This document shows positions 8,972 to 17,843 of a stretch of DNA of 64,000 nt, piece after piece. Position 1 is the first letter of the stretch. The number at the start of each line of letters is the position of its first letter. The stretch covers positions 186,001-250,000 of the forward strand of contig NZ_JANTYS010000006.1 in the NCBI RefSeq assembly GCF_024808255.1. The letters are read 5' to 3'. The DNA is from Mucilaginibacter dorajii (GTDB lineage: Bacteria; Bacteroidota; Bacteroidia; Sphingobacteriales; Sphingobacteriaceae). The translations under genes and the position numbers were made by a program. Under the pieces are notes generated by a model. That model made no database searches. It was not told where the DNA came from and saw only the letters and a program-made list of their open reading frames with translations.

Positions 8972-10132
8972 ATGACAGAAGATCAATATCTTTCTCTGTG
9001 CGAGAAGTATTTAAGGGGGGATTATACGCCCGAAGAAGAAATTCTGATCAAAGAATATCAGCATGACGCGGGTTTAACAGATGCACACCTTGTCAACTTT
9101 GATAATACCGAGAAAGAGCGGTTGAAGGGATTACTTTATGATAAGTTACAAACAAGCCTTCGTCAGCGGCAAATACCGGTTGTAAACATGCATAGGTGGC
9201 TTTATGTTGCCGCAGCATCGGTATTGTTATTTATATCTGTTGGTATTTACTTTGCAAACAATAACAAAGACAAGATTACACAGCCAACTGCGCAAAGCAA
9301 TAATACCGCGAAAAATGACATACAGCCGGGTTCAAATAAAGCAGTGTTGACGCTGGCTAACGGACAATCCATTGCACTTGATGATGCTCAAAACGGTGTA
9401 TTGAGTAAACAGGGTAACGGCTCGATATCGAAATCGGGAAACGGAATAGTTGTCAATAACAGCAATGGAGACAAAAATCAAATAGCCGATAATTCTTTAA
9501 ACACCATCACTATCCCGCGTGGCGGTAAATATAATATCACCCTGCCCGACGGTACTAAAGTTTGGTTAAATTCCTCATCGGCATTAATATTCCCCAATGC
9601 ATTTACGGGTACCGAAAGAAAAGTGACTGTTACAGGTGAGGCTTATTTTGAAGTAGCTAAAAACAAATCTATGCCTTTTAAAATAGATGTGAACGGTAAA
9701 CAGGTTGTGGAGGTTTTAGGCACTCATTTTAATATCACCGCTTATGCTGATGATGAAACTATAACAACTACACTACTGGAAGGCTCTGTTAAAGTAAATT
9801 ACAAAAACAAGGCTACGCTCATTAAACCAGGGCAAATGGCTGTTAATACTTTGGATGACGCGGTAACAGTAAAACAGGCAAATGTTGATGAGGTGATGGC
9901 CTGGAAGAATGACAGTTTTATTTTCAACAACGAAAACATCACGTCTATCATGAAAAAAATATCAAGATGGTATGATGTTGATGTTACCTATAAAGGTGAT
10001 ATGAGCAGGATTAACTTTGATGGAAACTACTCCCGCTCAAAAGGACTGGCCAGCTTGCTTAAAAATATAGAATTAGTAGATAAGGTTCGTTTTGTTACAG
10101 AAGAAAGGAGGATAACCGTTATAGCCAAATAA
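8972..10132 (+). CDS. FecR-family anti-sigma factor
   Basis: The 386-residue protein has a short cytoplasmic N-terminal domain (1-75) that would hold the sigma factor, one membrane segment (about 76-95, LYVAAASVLLFISVGIYFA), and a periplasmic part with the FecR domain (about 178-275, including IPRGGKYNITLPDGTKVWLN and GEAYFEVAKN) and the C-terminal DUF4974/STN-like domain (about 313-385, SFIFNNENITSIMKKISRWY). It senses the state of the STN domain of the SusC partner and frees the divergent sigma factor. The susC gene follows after 128 bp with a leader hairpin. Confidence 0.94.
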   Translation: MTEDQYLSLCEKYLRGDYTPEEEILIKEYQHDAGLTDAHLVNFDNTEKERLKGLLYDKLQTSLRQRQIPVVNMHRWLYVAAASVLLFISVGIYFANNNKDKITQPTAQSNNTAKNDIQPGSNKAVLTLANGQSIALDDAQNGVLSKQGNGSISKSGNGIVVNNSNGDKNQIADNSLNTITIPRGGKYNITLPDGTKVWLNSSSALIFPNAFTGTERKVTVTGEAYFEVAKNKSMPFKIDVNGKQVVEVLGTHFNITAYADDETITTTLLEGSVKVNYKNKATLIKPGQMAVNTLDDAVTVKQANVDEVMAWKNDSFIFNNENITSIMKKISRWYDVDVTYKGDMSRINFDGNYSRSKGLASLLKNIELVDKVRFVTEERRITVIAK

Positions 10133-10160
10133 TTACGCTCCACAAAAAAAAATCCAAAAA

Positions 10161-10185
10161 CCGGGAGTGTTGACAGCACCCCCGG
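10161..10185 (+). promoter_or_regulatory. Leader hairpin upstream of the STN-type susC
   Basis: CCGGGAGTG (10161-10169) pairs with CACCCCCGG (10177-10185) with one mismatch and a 7-base loop, 75 bases before the susC start. An A-rich run precedes it and no T run follows on the plus strand, so it is more likely a 5' leader structure than a plus-strand terminator. A similar hairpin lies at the same relative place before the other STN-type susC (48768-48794). Confidence 0.55.
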
Positions 10186-10260
10186 CGTTGATTAGCCTTG
10201 TTAGGTTAATTAGGATAAATACCAATTAAATCGCTTAACCAATTATTTAATCCCAAACAA

Positions 10261-13200
10261 ATGTATAAAATTTTTACTGCACAAAAGTGCGGGAAGGTGC
10301 TTTGTCATATCCCTAAATTTCTGTTGATCATGAAACTTACCGTCATTATTATGATGCTTACGCTATTACAGGTAAGTGCTGCCAGCCTTGCGCAGCAGGT
10401 GAGTATTAATGTTAAAAATATACCTGTAAAACAGGTGCTTAACCAATTAACCAAACAAACCGGCTATAATTTTATTTGCGATGCGGATGTTATAAGTGTT
10501 ACCGCGCCGGTAACCATAAATGCAACCAATACCGAGTTGAAAAAGGTATTGGATGAGTGCTTCACAAAAGACCTTGTTGAAATAGTGGTGGGCGAAAACA
10601 ATACCATTATCATCCGCAAAAAGCGCCTGCCTGTTAAATCTGTAACGGCGGTAATAGCCATTACCATAACGGGTAAGGTAACAGATAGTAAAGGGCAAAC
10701 GTTGCCCGGCGTAAGCGTGTCACTGAAAGGTACCCAACAGGGTGTGGTAACCAATGCCGATGGCGGATATACAATAAAAGTGCCCGATGATAAAAGTATC
10801 CTGGTATTCTCTTTTATAGGCATGGTTAGTCAGCAGGTTGTGGTGGGGACAAAAACTGTTATTGATGTTGTACTTGCCGATGCTCCACATGCATTAAGCG
10901 ATGTGGTAGTTGTGGGTTATGGTACACAATCAAGGGCCACGGTGACATCTGCAATAACTAAAGTTGATGGTAAAAATATAGGTAATCAGCCGGTAAGTAC
11001 CCCCGGTGAAGCATTAGCGGGTTTGGCAGCAGGTGTTCAGATACAATCAGATCAGGGAGCTAAACCCGGCGCGGCACCAACCATCCGTGTGCGTGGGGTA
11101 AGCTCGTTAGGTTCTTCTACCACATCTAACGATCCGTTATTTGTGGTTGATGGTTACCCGCTTGAAAATTCGGCGGCCTTTAACCTTATCAACCCTAATG
11201 ATATCGAATCGCTGGAGGTGTTGAAAGACGCGGCATCGGCTGCAATTTATGGTTCACGCGCTGCAAATGGGGTTATAATTGTAACTACTAAACGTGGTAA
11301 AGCGGGGAAAACGGTATTCTCAGTATCTGCTTATACAGGTATTCAAAGCGTTAATAAATTTATTGATGTATTAAAGAAAGACCAGTTTGTAACTTTTGTT
11401 AAAGATGTTAGCCGAATTAAGGGAACGCCTTACCCGGCAATTTTTGATGGCGACGTTTCCGGGCTACCCGATGTTAACTGGCAAAAACAGGTGTTTAGAA
11501 CGGCACCTATGCATAATTTTGAGATCAACGCTTCTGGCGGTAGCGATAAGATAAGATTCAATGCTTCGGCCGGTATCTTTAAGCAAGAGGGTGTAGTAAT
11601 AGGTACCGATTATACCCGTGTAACCACACGCGTTAACCTTGATGCGGATTTGGTGAAGAACTTGAAGTTAGGGTTTTCAATTTCACCATCATACACCGAA
11701 CAATTCAGGCAGCCGGCTTCCGGCCAGGCCAGCGGTGCCGGCGCTAATATTAATGATTTACTGGTTGGCGTACCCGGGTTGGTAGCCAATTATGCCTTAC
11801 CAAGTCCTTTAAACCAGGCACTAACTTTTCAACCCGTGGTGCCGGTACATCGCGCCAACGGCGATTTTGCCCAGCCTTATGACCGCGACCTGGGATTCAA
11901 CTTATCGCCAACTGCAGTGTTTTTTGCTACCAACTTTTTTAATCCTGTGGGTATCCTAAGTCAATCTATCAATCGTAGTCGTTCATACCGTACCCTAAGC
12001 AACGCGTTTTTGGAGTACACGCCAATTGAGGGCTTAAAATTGAAGAGTTACATTGGTGCCACACTCGAAACCGAACGGGTACATGGTTACATCCCTGGCA
12101 CCATGGCGGCTGGGCAGGCACCAACTGCTTCATTCTCAAATCCCTTGTTAGCGGGTATTTACGCGTCAGATAATGTCAGGGATAGTTTTGACTGGGTATG
12201 GGAAAATACGGCCACCTATGATAAAAATATCGGCAAGCACCATTTTAATGTGCTGGGCCTGTTTTCGGCACAAAAGTATGATTCGCAAATTAACTACACG
12301 GCAGGGTTACCTGGCACGTTTATTACAACTGCTGTACAAAGCCCGCTGGCTTCGCCAAATACAGTTGGTACCGAATTGTTTGATGCCAATACCTTTGTAT
12401 CATACGCAGGTAGGCTTACCTATGATTACAACAAAAAGTACTTATTTACCGCGGCAGTACGCCAGGATGGCTCATCCCGTTTTGGGCCGAATAACAGGTA
12501 TGCCGTTTTTCCATCATTTTCAATGGGATGGAGATTATCTGAAGAGCCATTCCTGAAAGATAATTTAGCAAAACTTGGCATTAATGAATTAAAATTAAGA
12601 GGCGGTTACGGTCGTACAGGAAATGCCAATATCGGCAGTTTTACTTACGTAAATGCTATTGCATTAAACAGAAACTATGCATCGGGTAGTACCCGTTTGT
12701 TTGGTTCACAGCAAACGTATTTTGCCAACCCTGATCTTACCTGGGAAAAAAACGACCAAACCAGTGTAGGTATGGATATTGGCGTGTTGGATAGTAAAAT
12801 AGTATTCACTGCTGATTATTTTATAAGAAACTCCAACGGCATGCTGTTAAACAAGGCTCTGCCGCTTGATGTTGGTTACGCCACCACTTACCAGGCTAAC
12901 CTTGGCAAGCTGCAAAACAAAGGTTTTGAGTTTACCGCTACTACCGGTTTCAATTTGGGTGCAGTACGCTGGAATAGTAATGTCAATTTTTCAACCTATA
13001 GTACCAAAGTGTTGGATTTGGGAGGTCCGGCGTCATTACCATACACCAATGCTATCAACGGCTGGAATAATGTGTACCAGGTTAGGGTAGGACAGCCCCT
13101 GGGTATTATGTATGGGTATACCGTTACCGGTGTATTTAAAAACGCGGCCGATCTTGCCGCTAACCCCCAGGCTGCTTCGGGTAACCATATTGGCGACTGG

Positions 13201-13782
13201 ATAGTTAAGGATCAGAATGGAGACGGCAAAATAGATATCAAGGACATTACCAAGATAGGACATGGCCTGCCCGATTTTACTTATGGTTTAACCAACACGT
13301 TTCAATACAAAAATTACGACCTGAGCATCCTGGTGCAGGGCGTACAAGGGGTTAACATTATTAATGGTAACAACAGGCAAACCATAACCGGTAATGCTAA
13401 TCAAAACACGTTAACCAAATACTTTAATAACTACTTTGATCCGGCACAGCCAGATCGTACGGTAGCTTACCCCATCCCAGGTTCCTCTGGTTTCGTTAAT
13501 CCGGGTAACGCCCTGGTTCAAAAGGATGTAGAGAACGGTTCCTACTTAAGGGTACGTAATATCACATTGGGTTATCGTTTTACAGACGCGTTACTGCGAA
13601 AAATAGCTTTAAAATCGGCAAGGATATACCTTACCGCGCAAAACCCGTTCCTGATCACTAAGTACAGTGGTTATAATCCCGAAGCAAATATCAGCGGTAA
13701 CAACCCTACCACTCCAGGCGTTGACCAGGGCACCTATCCTGTAGCGCGCACATTTATTATCGGGGCAAATATTGGATTTTAA
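10261..13782 (+). CDS. SusC-like TonB-dependent outer-membrane transporter with STN signalling domain
   Basis: The 1173-residue protein has an extended signal peptide region (cleavage near ASLAQ), a STN (secretin/TonB N-terminal) domain (about 45-118), a carboxypeptidase-D-like domain (about 136-215, ITGKVTDSKGQTLPGVSVSL), the SusC signature VVVVGYGTQSRATVT, a plug with VRGVSSLG and AASAAIYGSRAANGVI, and a large C-terminal beta-barrel. It should import oligosaccharides with SusD as lid, and its STN domain would signal to FecR. The N-terminus (MYK, then IMKLTVI) matches the other STN-type SusC, which supports this start over the internal Met at residue 24. Confidence 0.96.
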   Translation: MYKIFTAQKCGKVLCHIPKFLLIMKLTVIIMMLTLLQVSAASLAQQVSINVKNIPVKQVLNQLTKQTGYNFICDADVISVTAPVTINATNTELKKVLDECFTKDLVEIVVGENNTIIIRKKRLPVKSVTAVIAITITGKVTDSKGQTLPGVSVSLKGTQQGVVTNADGGYTIKVPDDKSILVFSFIGMVSQQVVVGTKTVIDVVLADAPHALSDVVVVGYGTQSRATVTSAITKVDGKNIGNQPVSTPGEALAGLAAGVQIQSDQGAKPGAAPTIRVRGVSSLGSSTTSNDPLFVVDGYPLENSAAFNLINPNDIESLEVLKDAASAAIYGSRAANGVIIVTTKRGKAGKTVFSVSAYTGIQSVNKFIDVLKKDQFVTFVKDVSRIKGTPYPAIFDGDVSGLPDVNWQKQVFRTAPMHNFEINASGGSDKIRFNASAGIFKQEGVVIGTDYTRVTTRVNLDADLVKNLKLGFSISPSYTEQFRQPASGQASGAGANINDLLVGVPGLVANYALPSPLNQALTFQPVVPVHRANGDFAQPYDRDLGFNLSPTAVFFATNFFNPVGILSQSINRSRSYRTLSNAFLEYTPIEGLKLKSYIGATLETERVHGYIPGTMAAGQAPTASFSNPLLAGIYASDNVRDSFDWVWENTATYDKNIGKHHFNVLGLFSAQKYDSQINYTAGLPGTFITTAVQSPLASPNTVGTELFDANTFVSYAGRLTYDYNKKYLFTAAVRQDGSSRFGPNNRYAVFPSFSMGWRLSEEPFLKDNLAKLGINELKLRGGYGRTGNANIGSFTYVNAIALNRNYASGSTRLFGSQQTYFANPDLTWEKNDQTSVGMDIGVLDSKIVFTADYFIRNSNGMLLNKALPLDVGYATTYQANLGKLQNKGFEFTATTGFNLGAVRWNSNVNFSTYSTKVLDLGGPASLPYTNAINGWNNVYQVRVGQPLGIMYGYTVTGVFKNAADLAANPQAASGNHIGDWIVKDQNGDGKIDIKDITKIGHGLPDFTYGLTNTFQYKNYDLSILVQGVQGVNIINGNNRQTITGNANQNTLTKYFNNYFDPAQPDRTVAYPIPGSSGFVNPGNALVQKDVENGSYLRVRNITLGYRFTDALLRKIALKSARIYLTAQNPFLITKYSGYNPEANISGNNPTTPGVDQGTYPVARTFIIGANIGF

Positions 13783-13799
13783 TTAAAATTTAAAAGATC

Positions 13800-15233
13800 A
13801 TGAAAATTAACAAACTCATCATAAGTACTTCAGGCATATTTTTACTTTCTATTGCGTTATCGGCCTGCAAAAAATCATTTGTTGACCTTACACCACAAGG
13901 AATTGTACCTGTAAGTACCTATTATAAAACCGAAATTGATATTAAAACCGCACTTAACGGTACGTATAGCAGCCTGAGGCCAATTTACAATGAGCAATAT
14001 GGTTTTGGCGAAATACCATCAGACAATGCTCAAACCTATGGAGAAAGTGAAGTGGGGTACGGTGAAGAAGAAAAGCTAACCTGGACAGCAACATCCACCA
14101 ATTTACAAAATGCATGGGGGCGTTTTTACGCTACAATTGCTTTTGCCAATATTGTGCTGGGGCACGTTAATACGCCACCCATGACCCAGGCTAACCGCGA
14201 TGGCTATACCGGGCAGGCCAAATTTTTAAGGGCTTTGATGTATTTTAACCTGGTGCGTATGTTTGGCGGGGTGCCGTTGATCCTTACCGAGATTACATCA
14301 GAACAGCAGGCGTATACTTATAACCGCGCGACTGCAACAGCCGTTTACGCGCAAATTGAAAAGGACCTTACCGAAGCGGCAGCGGTATTGCCGGCCTCTT
14401 ACACCGGATCTGATATTGGCCGTGCAACCAGTATTGCAGCTAACGCGCTATTAGGTAAAGTTTATTTATATGAGAATAAAGAAACCCAGGCCGAGGCGAT
14501 ACTGGCTACGGTTGCCGCTACATCGGGCACTTTACTGCCTTATGACCAGGTTTTTGGATTGGGCAAGGATAACAACCGTGAGATTATATTTTCGGTTCAG
14601 TATCTTGGCGGTGGTTTTGGCGAGGGTAATACCTTTGCCAGCGGTTTTGTGCCACAAACATCGGGCACTACTATTATTGGTGTTAGTGGGGGCAGTAGTA
14701 ATATAGGTACACCTTCGTTATACAACGCCTTTGAGGCTGGCGATAACAGGTTAAATACAGCTGTTGGTGTATTTACATCCGGTTCGCTTGTTTATTATTA
14801 TGCCAAAAAATTTATTTACCCCACTGTTGCAGCAGGTGCCGAAGGAGATAACGACTGGCCTGTATTGCGCTACGCCGATGTGATATTGATGTATGCCGAA
14901 GCATTGAACGAAAATGGTAAAACCGACCAGGCACTTACCCAGTTAAATTTGGTTCGCAACCGTTCTGGCCTGGCGTCGAAAACCGGTTTAACACAAACGG
15001 ATACGCGTACCGCGATACGTAACGAAAGGAGGGTGGAGCTTTGTTATGAAGCAGAACGTTGGTTTGACCTCATCAGGTGGAATATTATGGTGCCGGTAAT
15101 GCAGGATTACAAAGCACATTACACACCCGCCAATGGCGTAATTGGTAATGTTACCGCTACATTGAGCCTGTACCCAATACCTGCCCGGGAGATATCGCTT
15201 AATCCCAATTTAACACAAAACCCCGGTTATTAA
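13800..15233 (+). CDS. SusD/RagB-like surface glycan-binding lipoprotein
   Basis: The 477-residue protein has a lipoprotein signal peptide with Cys23 (IALSACKK), followed by the SusD N-terminal pattern (VDLTPQGIVPVSTYYKTE) and the TPR-rich RagB fold. Typical marks are AKFLRALMYFNLVRMFGG, the RYADVILMYAEALNE segment and the C-terminal VELCYEAERWFDLIRWN. It caps the SusC barrel and presents glycan to it. It follows susC by 17 bp. It is shorter than many SusD proteins (about 500-600 residues) but complete. A strong hairpin follows its stop. Confidence 0.96.
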   Translation: MKINKLIISTSGIFLLSIALSACKKSFVDLTPQGIVPVSTYYKTEIDIKTALNGTYSSLRPIYNEQYGFGEIPSDNAQTYGESEVGYGEEEKLTWTATSTNLQNAWGRFYATIAFANIVLGHVNTPPMTQANRDGYTGQAKFLRALMYFNLVRMFGGVPLILTEITSEQQAYTYNRATATAVYAQIEKDLTEAAAVLPASYTGSDIGRATSIAANALLGKVYLYENKETQAEAILATVAATSGTLLPYDQVFGLGKDNNREIIFSVQYLGGGFGEGNTFASGFVPQTSGTTIIGVSGGSSNIGTPSLYNAFEAGDNRLNTAVGVFTSGSLVYYYAKKFIYPTVAAGAEGDNDWPVLRYADVILMYAEALNENGKTDQALTQLNLVRNRSGLASKTGLTQTDTRTAIRNERRVELCYEAERWFDLIRWNIMVPVMQDYKAHYTPANGVIGNVTATLSLYPIPAREISLNPNLTQNPGY

Positions 15234-15255
15234 TTAAGGGGCTATTAATTAAACT

Positions 15256-15287
15256 CACCCTGCATTGGTTTTAACCAGTGCAGGGTG
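15256..15287 (+). terminator. Intercistronic hairpin between susD and GH92
   Basis: A 15-base arm (15256-15270) pairs with 15273-15287 across a two-base loop, with only one G-T pair, and TTTT follows at 15291. It lies 22 bases after the susD stop and 26 before the ATG chosen for GH92. It could be a partial terminator or an mRNA end-protecting structure that keeps susCD more abundant than the enzyme message. Confidence 0.7.
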
Positions 15288-15313
15288 TAGTTTTGAATAT
15301 TAAACATCGTAAA

Positions 15314-17605
15314 ATGATTGTGGTACTAAAAGTTAGGAATTATATAGCCGGCATAGTTATGTTAATGAGCATCCCGTCTGCTTTTGCACAGGATTTGGTA
15401 AAGTATGTACAACCCATGGCCGGTACGGCCGCTGCAACTACGCCATCGGCCTTAAAGCATGGCCTGGCAGCCGATACCAGGTTTGCCAATACTATCCCTG
15501 CAGTTACTGCTCCGTTTGCGATGACACAATGGACACCGCAAACCCAGGATGGTGAAACCAAATGTGTACCACCTTATTATTATAAAGATAATACATTTAC
15601 CGGCCTGCGCGGCTCGCACTGGCTAAGCGGTTCGTGCACACAGGATTATGGGAGCTTTACCGTTATGCCCATAACGGGGAGTTTAAAAACACTCAATTAC
15701 GGTACCGAATTTAATCATAGTGATGAGCTTTCAACTCCTTATCTGTACAGGCTCAAGCTGCAAAAATACCAGGTTCAGGCAGCTGTGAGCGCTACTACAA
15801 GGTGCGCCATGATGCAGTTTACCATGGATAAGGCCGATAGCCTTTACCTGTTAGTAACACCCAACAGCGATTATCATGAAGGCTTTATCAGGGTGGATAA
15901 TAAAAGCGGTGAAATTTACGGTTATAACCCGGCACATCGCATTTACCAGGGTTGGGGTAAAAGTGCCGGCTTTAGTGGTTTTTTTGTTATCAGATTTGAA
16001 AGAAGTTTGGGTAATACTGGAACCTTTTCAGGCGATAAGGTTTTTAACGTAGATAGCATCAAAAATGGCGTTCATGCAGGCGCGTATGCCGGTTTTAAAA
16101 TGAACAAAGGCGAAAAACTAACCATTCGCATAGGTACATCTTTTACCAGCCTGGAAGGTGCCCGCAAAAACCTGGAGGGCGAAATACCCGGTTTTAACTT
16201 TGAGCAAATGGTGGCAGCCAATAAAGCAGTATGGGAAAAGGCATTAGGGCAAATTAAAGTAACAACCGCTAATGAGCAGGATAAGCGTATTTTTTATACC
16301 TCTCTTTATCATGCCATGCAACAGCCCCGTCTTTTTAACGATGTTGATGGTAAGTATCCCCGTTTTTCTGGTGACTATCAAACCGAAACATTGGATAAGG
16401 GTAATTATTATGACGATTTTTCGATGTGGGATATTTACAGGGCCGAGATACCGCTATTTGAAATTTTGAATCCGCCGCTGGTTAATAACCTGGCAAGGTC
16501 TCTTATCTTGAAAGGGAAGCAGGGTGGCTGGATGCCGATTTTTCCTTGTTGGAATAGCTATACATCCGAGATGATAGGCGATCACACTACTTCGGTTATT
16601 AGTTCGGCCTATCTGAAAGGCTTTACTGATTTTGACGCTGACGAAGCATACCAATTGCTTAGGCATAATGCTTTTGAGATACCCGCTAACCGGGCAGATT
16701 ATGTAGAAGGCAAGGGTCGGCGCGCTTTGGATAGTTATCTCAAATACAAATACATACCATTAGAAGATAGCGTATTGGATGCTTTTCATAAAATGGAGCA
16801 GGTAAGCCGCACCTTAGAGTACGCTTATGATGATTACGCGCTTGCACAATTTGCAAAAAGCCTGAAAAAATCTGCCGACTACGCTGCCCTTGCCAGGCGG
16901 GCAAAATATTATGCCAATGTGTTTGACACTTCAACAGGTTTTATGAGAGGGAAACATGCTGATGGCAGTTGGATATCGGATTTTGATCCTGATAAAAAGG
17001 CAACTTATATTACAGAAGGCACAGCCCGGCAATACACGTTTTACGTGCCGCATGATGTAAGTGGTTTGGCTAAATTAATGGGAGGTGCCGGTAAGCTGGA
17101 GCAGGCTTTAGACAGCCTTTTTACAAAAGGAGAGTACTGGCATGGTAACGAGCCGGGGCATCAGATCCCTTTCATGTATAACTACTCCCCATCGCCATGG
17201 AAAACCCAGGCTGCTGTGCGCAATATACTGGCGACCGAATACAGTGATGGCCCCGGCGGCTTAGGTGGTAATGACGACGCGGGCCAAATGTCGGCCTGGT
17301 ACGTGTTTGCCTCATTGGGTTTTTACCCGGTAAACCCGGTATCCGGGGAATATCTGTTATGTTCGCCTTTATTTGACAAGGCTGTCATCAACCTGCAAAA
17401 CAACAGCAAATTTGAAATTATCTGCCATAAAACCAGTCCTAAATCAATATATATCCATCAGGTAAAATTAAATGGCAAAACTATGCCTAATGATTTCATA
17501 AATTACCATAACATCATGTCCGGCGGCAAACTCGAAATTTATTTGCAGGACAAGCCCGATCATCATTGGGCAAATGCACCAATGTATCAGCCCAAAGGTA
17601 TGTAA
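15314..17605 (+). CDS. Secreted GH92 alpha-mannosidase
   Basis: The protein has a signal peptide (RNYIAGIVMLMSIPSAFA) and the GH92 order: N-terminal beta-sandwich (YVQPMAGTAAATTPSALKHG, NTIPAVTAPFAMTQWTPQ) and catalytic barrel with MWDIYRAEIPL, TEGTARQYTFYVPHD (near residue 570), GNEPGHQIPFMYNY (near 611) and the acidic GNDDAGQMSAWYVFASLGFYP (near 652). GH92 enzymes are calcium-dependent exo-alpha-mannosidases. An upstream in-frame GTG at 15278 lies inside the hairpin after susD, so ATG 15314 (763 residues) is the better start. It is the first enzyme gene of the sigma/FecR-controlled locus. Confidence 0.94.
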   Translation: MIVVLKVRNYIAGIVMLMSIPSAFAQDLVKYVQPMAGTAAATTPSALKHGLAADTRFANTIPAVTAPFAMTQWTPQTQDGETKCVPPYYYKDNTFTGLRGSHWLSGSCTQDYGSFTVMPITGSLKTLNYGTEFNHSDELSTPYLYRLKLQKYQVQAAVSATTRCAMMQFTMDKADSLYLLVTPNSDYHEGFIRVDNKSGEIYGYNPAHRIYQGWGKSAGFSGFFVIRFERSLGNTGTFSGDKVFNVDSIKNGVHAGAYAGFKMNKGEKLTIRIGTSFTSLEGARKNLEGEIPGFNFEQMVAANKAVWEKALGQIKVTTANEQDKRIFYTSLYHAMQQPRLFNDVDGKYPRFSGDYQTETLDKGNYYDDFSMWDIYRAEIPLFEILNPPLVNNLARSLILKGKQGGWMPIFPCWNSYTSEMIGDHTTSVISSAYLKGFTDFDADEAYQLLRHNAFEIPANRADYVEGKGRRALDSYLKYKYIPLEDSVLDAFHKMEQVSRTLEYAYDDYALAQFAKSLKKSADYAALARRAKYYANVFDTSTGFMRGKHADGSWISDFDPDKKATYITEGTARQYTFYVPHDVSGLAKLMGGAGKLEQALDSLFTKGEYWHGNEPGHQIPFMYNYSPSPWKTQAAVRNILATEYSDGPGGLGGNDDAGQMSAWYVFASLGFYPVNPVSGEYLLCSPLFDKAVINLQNNSKFEIICHKTSPKSIYIHQVKLNGKTMPNDFINYHNIMSGGKLEIYLQDKPDHHWANAPMYQPKGM

Positions 17606-17713
17606 TGTGCTATCGATCAATTCCAAAATTCGTGAAATTCGATTAAATTGTAAACCAGGCGGCGGGCATTCGTGTGATAAATAACAGGAATATTGTATGT
17701 AAATTCCGTGATT

Positions 17714-17748
17714 TTGTGTTGGAAGTAACACAAGGATTAATCCTTTTT
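17714..17748 (+). terminator. Probable terminator after GH92
   Basis: TTGTGTT (17714-17720) pairs with AACACAA (17727-17733), and directly after it comes the palindrome AAGGATTAATCCTT (17732-17745) running into a seven-T tract. This lies 108 bases after the GH92 stop and would separate it from the DUF5703 gene. Confidence 0.5.
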
Positions 17749-17797
17749 TAATGCTTTATTAAGTCCCCTGTAATTTATTTGTGGTGTCGATAAACCA

Positions 17798-17814
17798 ATA
17801 CAATGATATTGTAT
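17798..17814. promoter_or_regulatory. Candidate operator: inverted repeat before the DUF5703 gene
   Basis: ATACAAT and ATTGTAT form a perfect 7-base inverted repeat with a 3-base spacer, 30 bases before the start at 17844. The right arm overlaps TATCTTGG, which resembles the Bacteroidota -7 element (TAnnTTTG). This could be a repressor site, but no regulator is assigned. Confidence 0.35.
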
Positions 17815-17843
17815 CTTGGCTGTCTCTATCGATATAAACCCAA

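Noticed and set aside
15278..15313. GTG start of the first GH92 at 15278
   Set aside because: It lies inside the 15-bp hairpin after susD. ATG 15314 gives a normal signal peptide.
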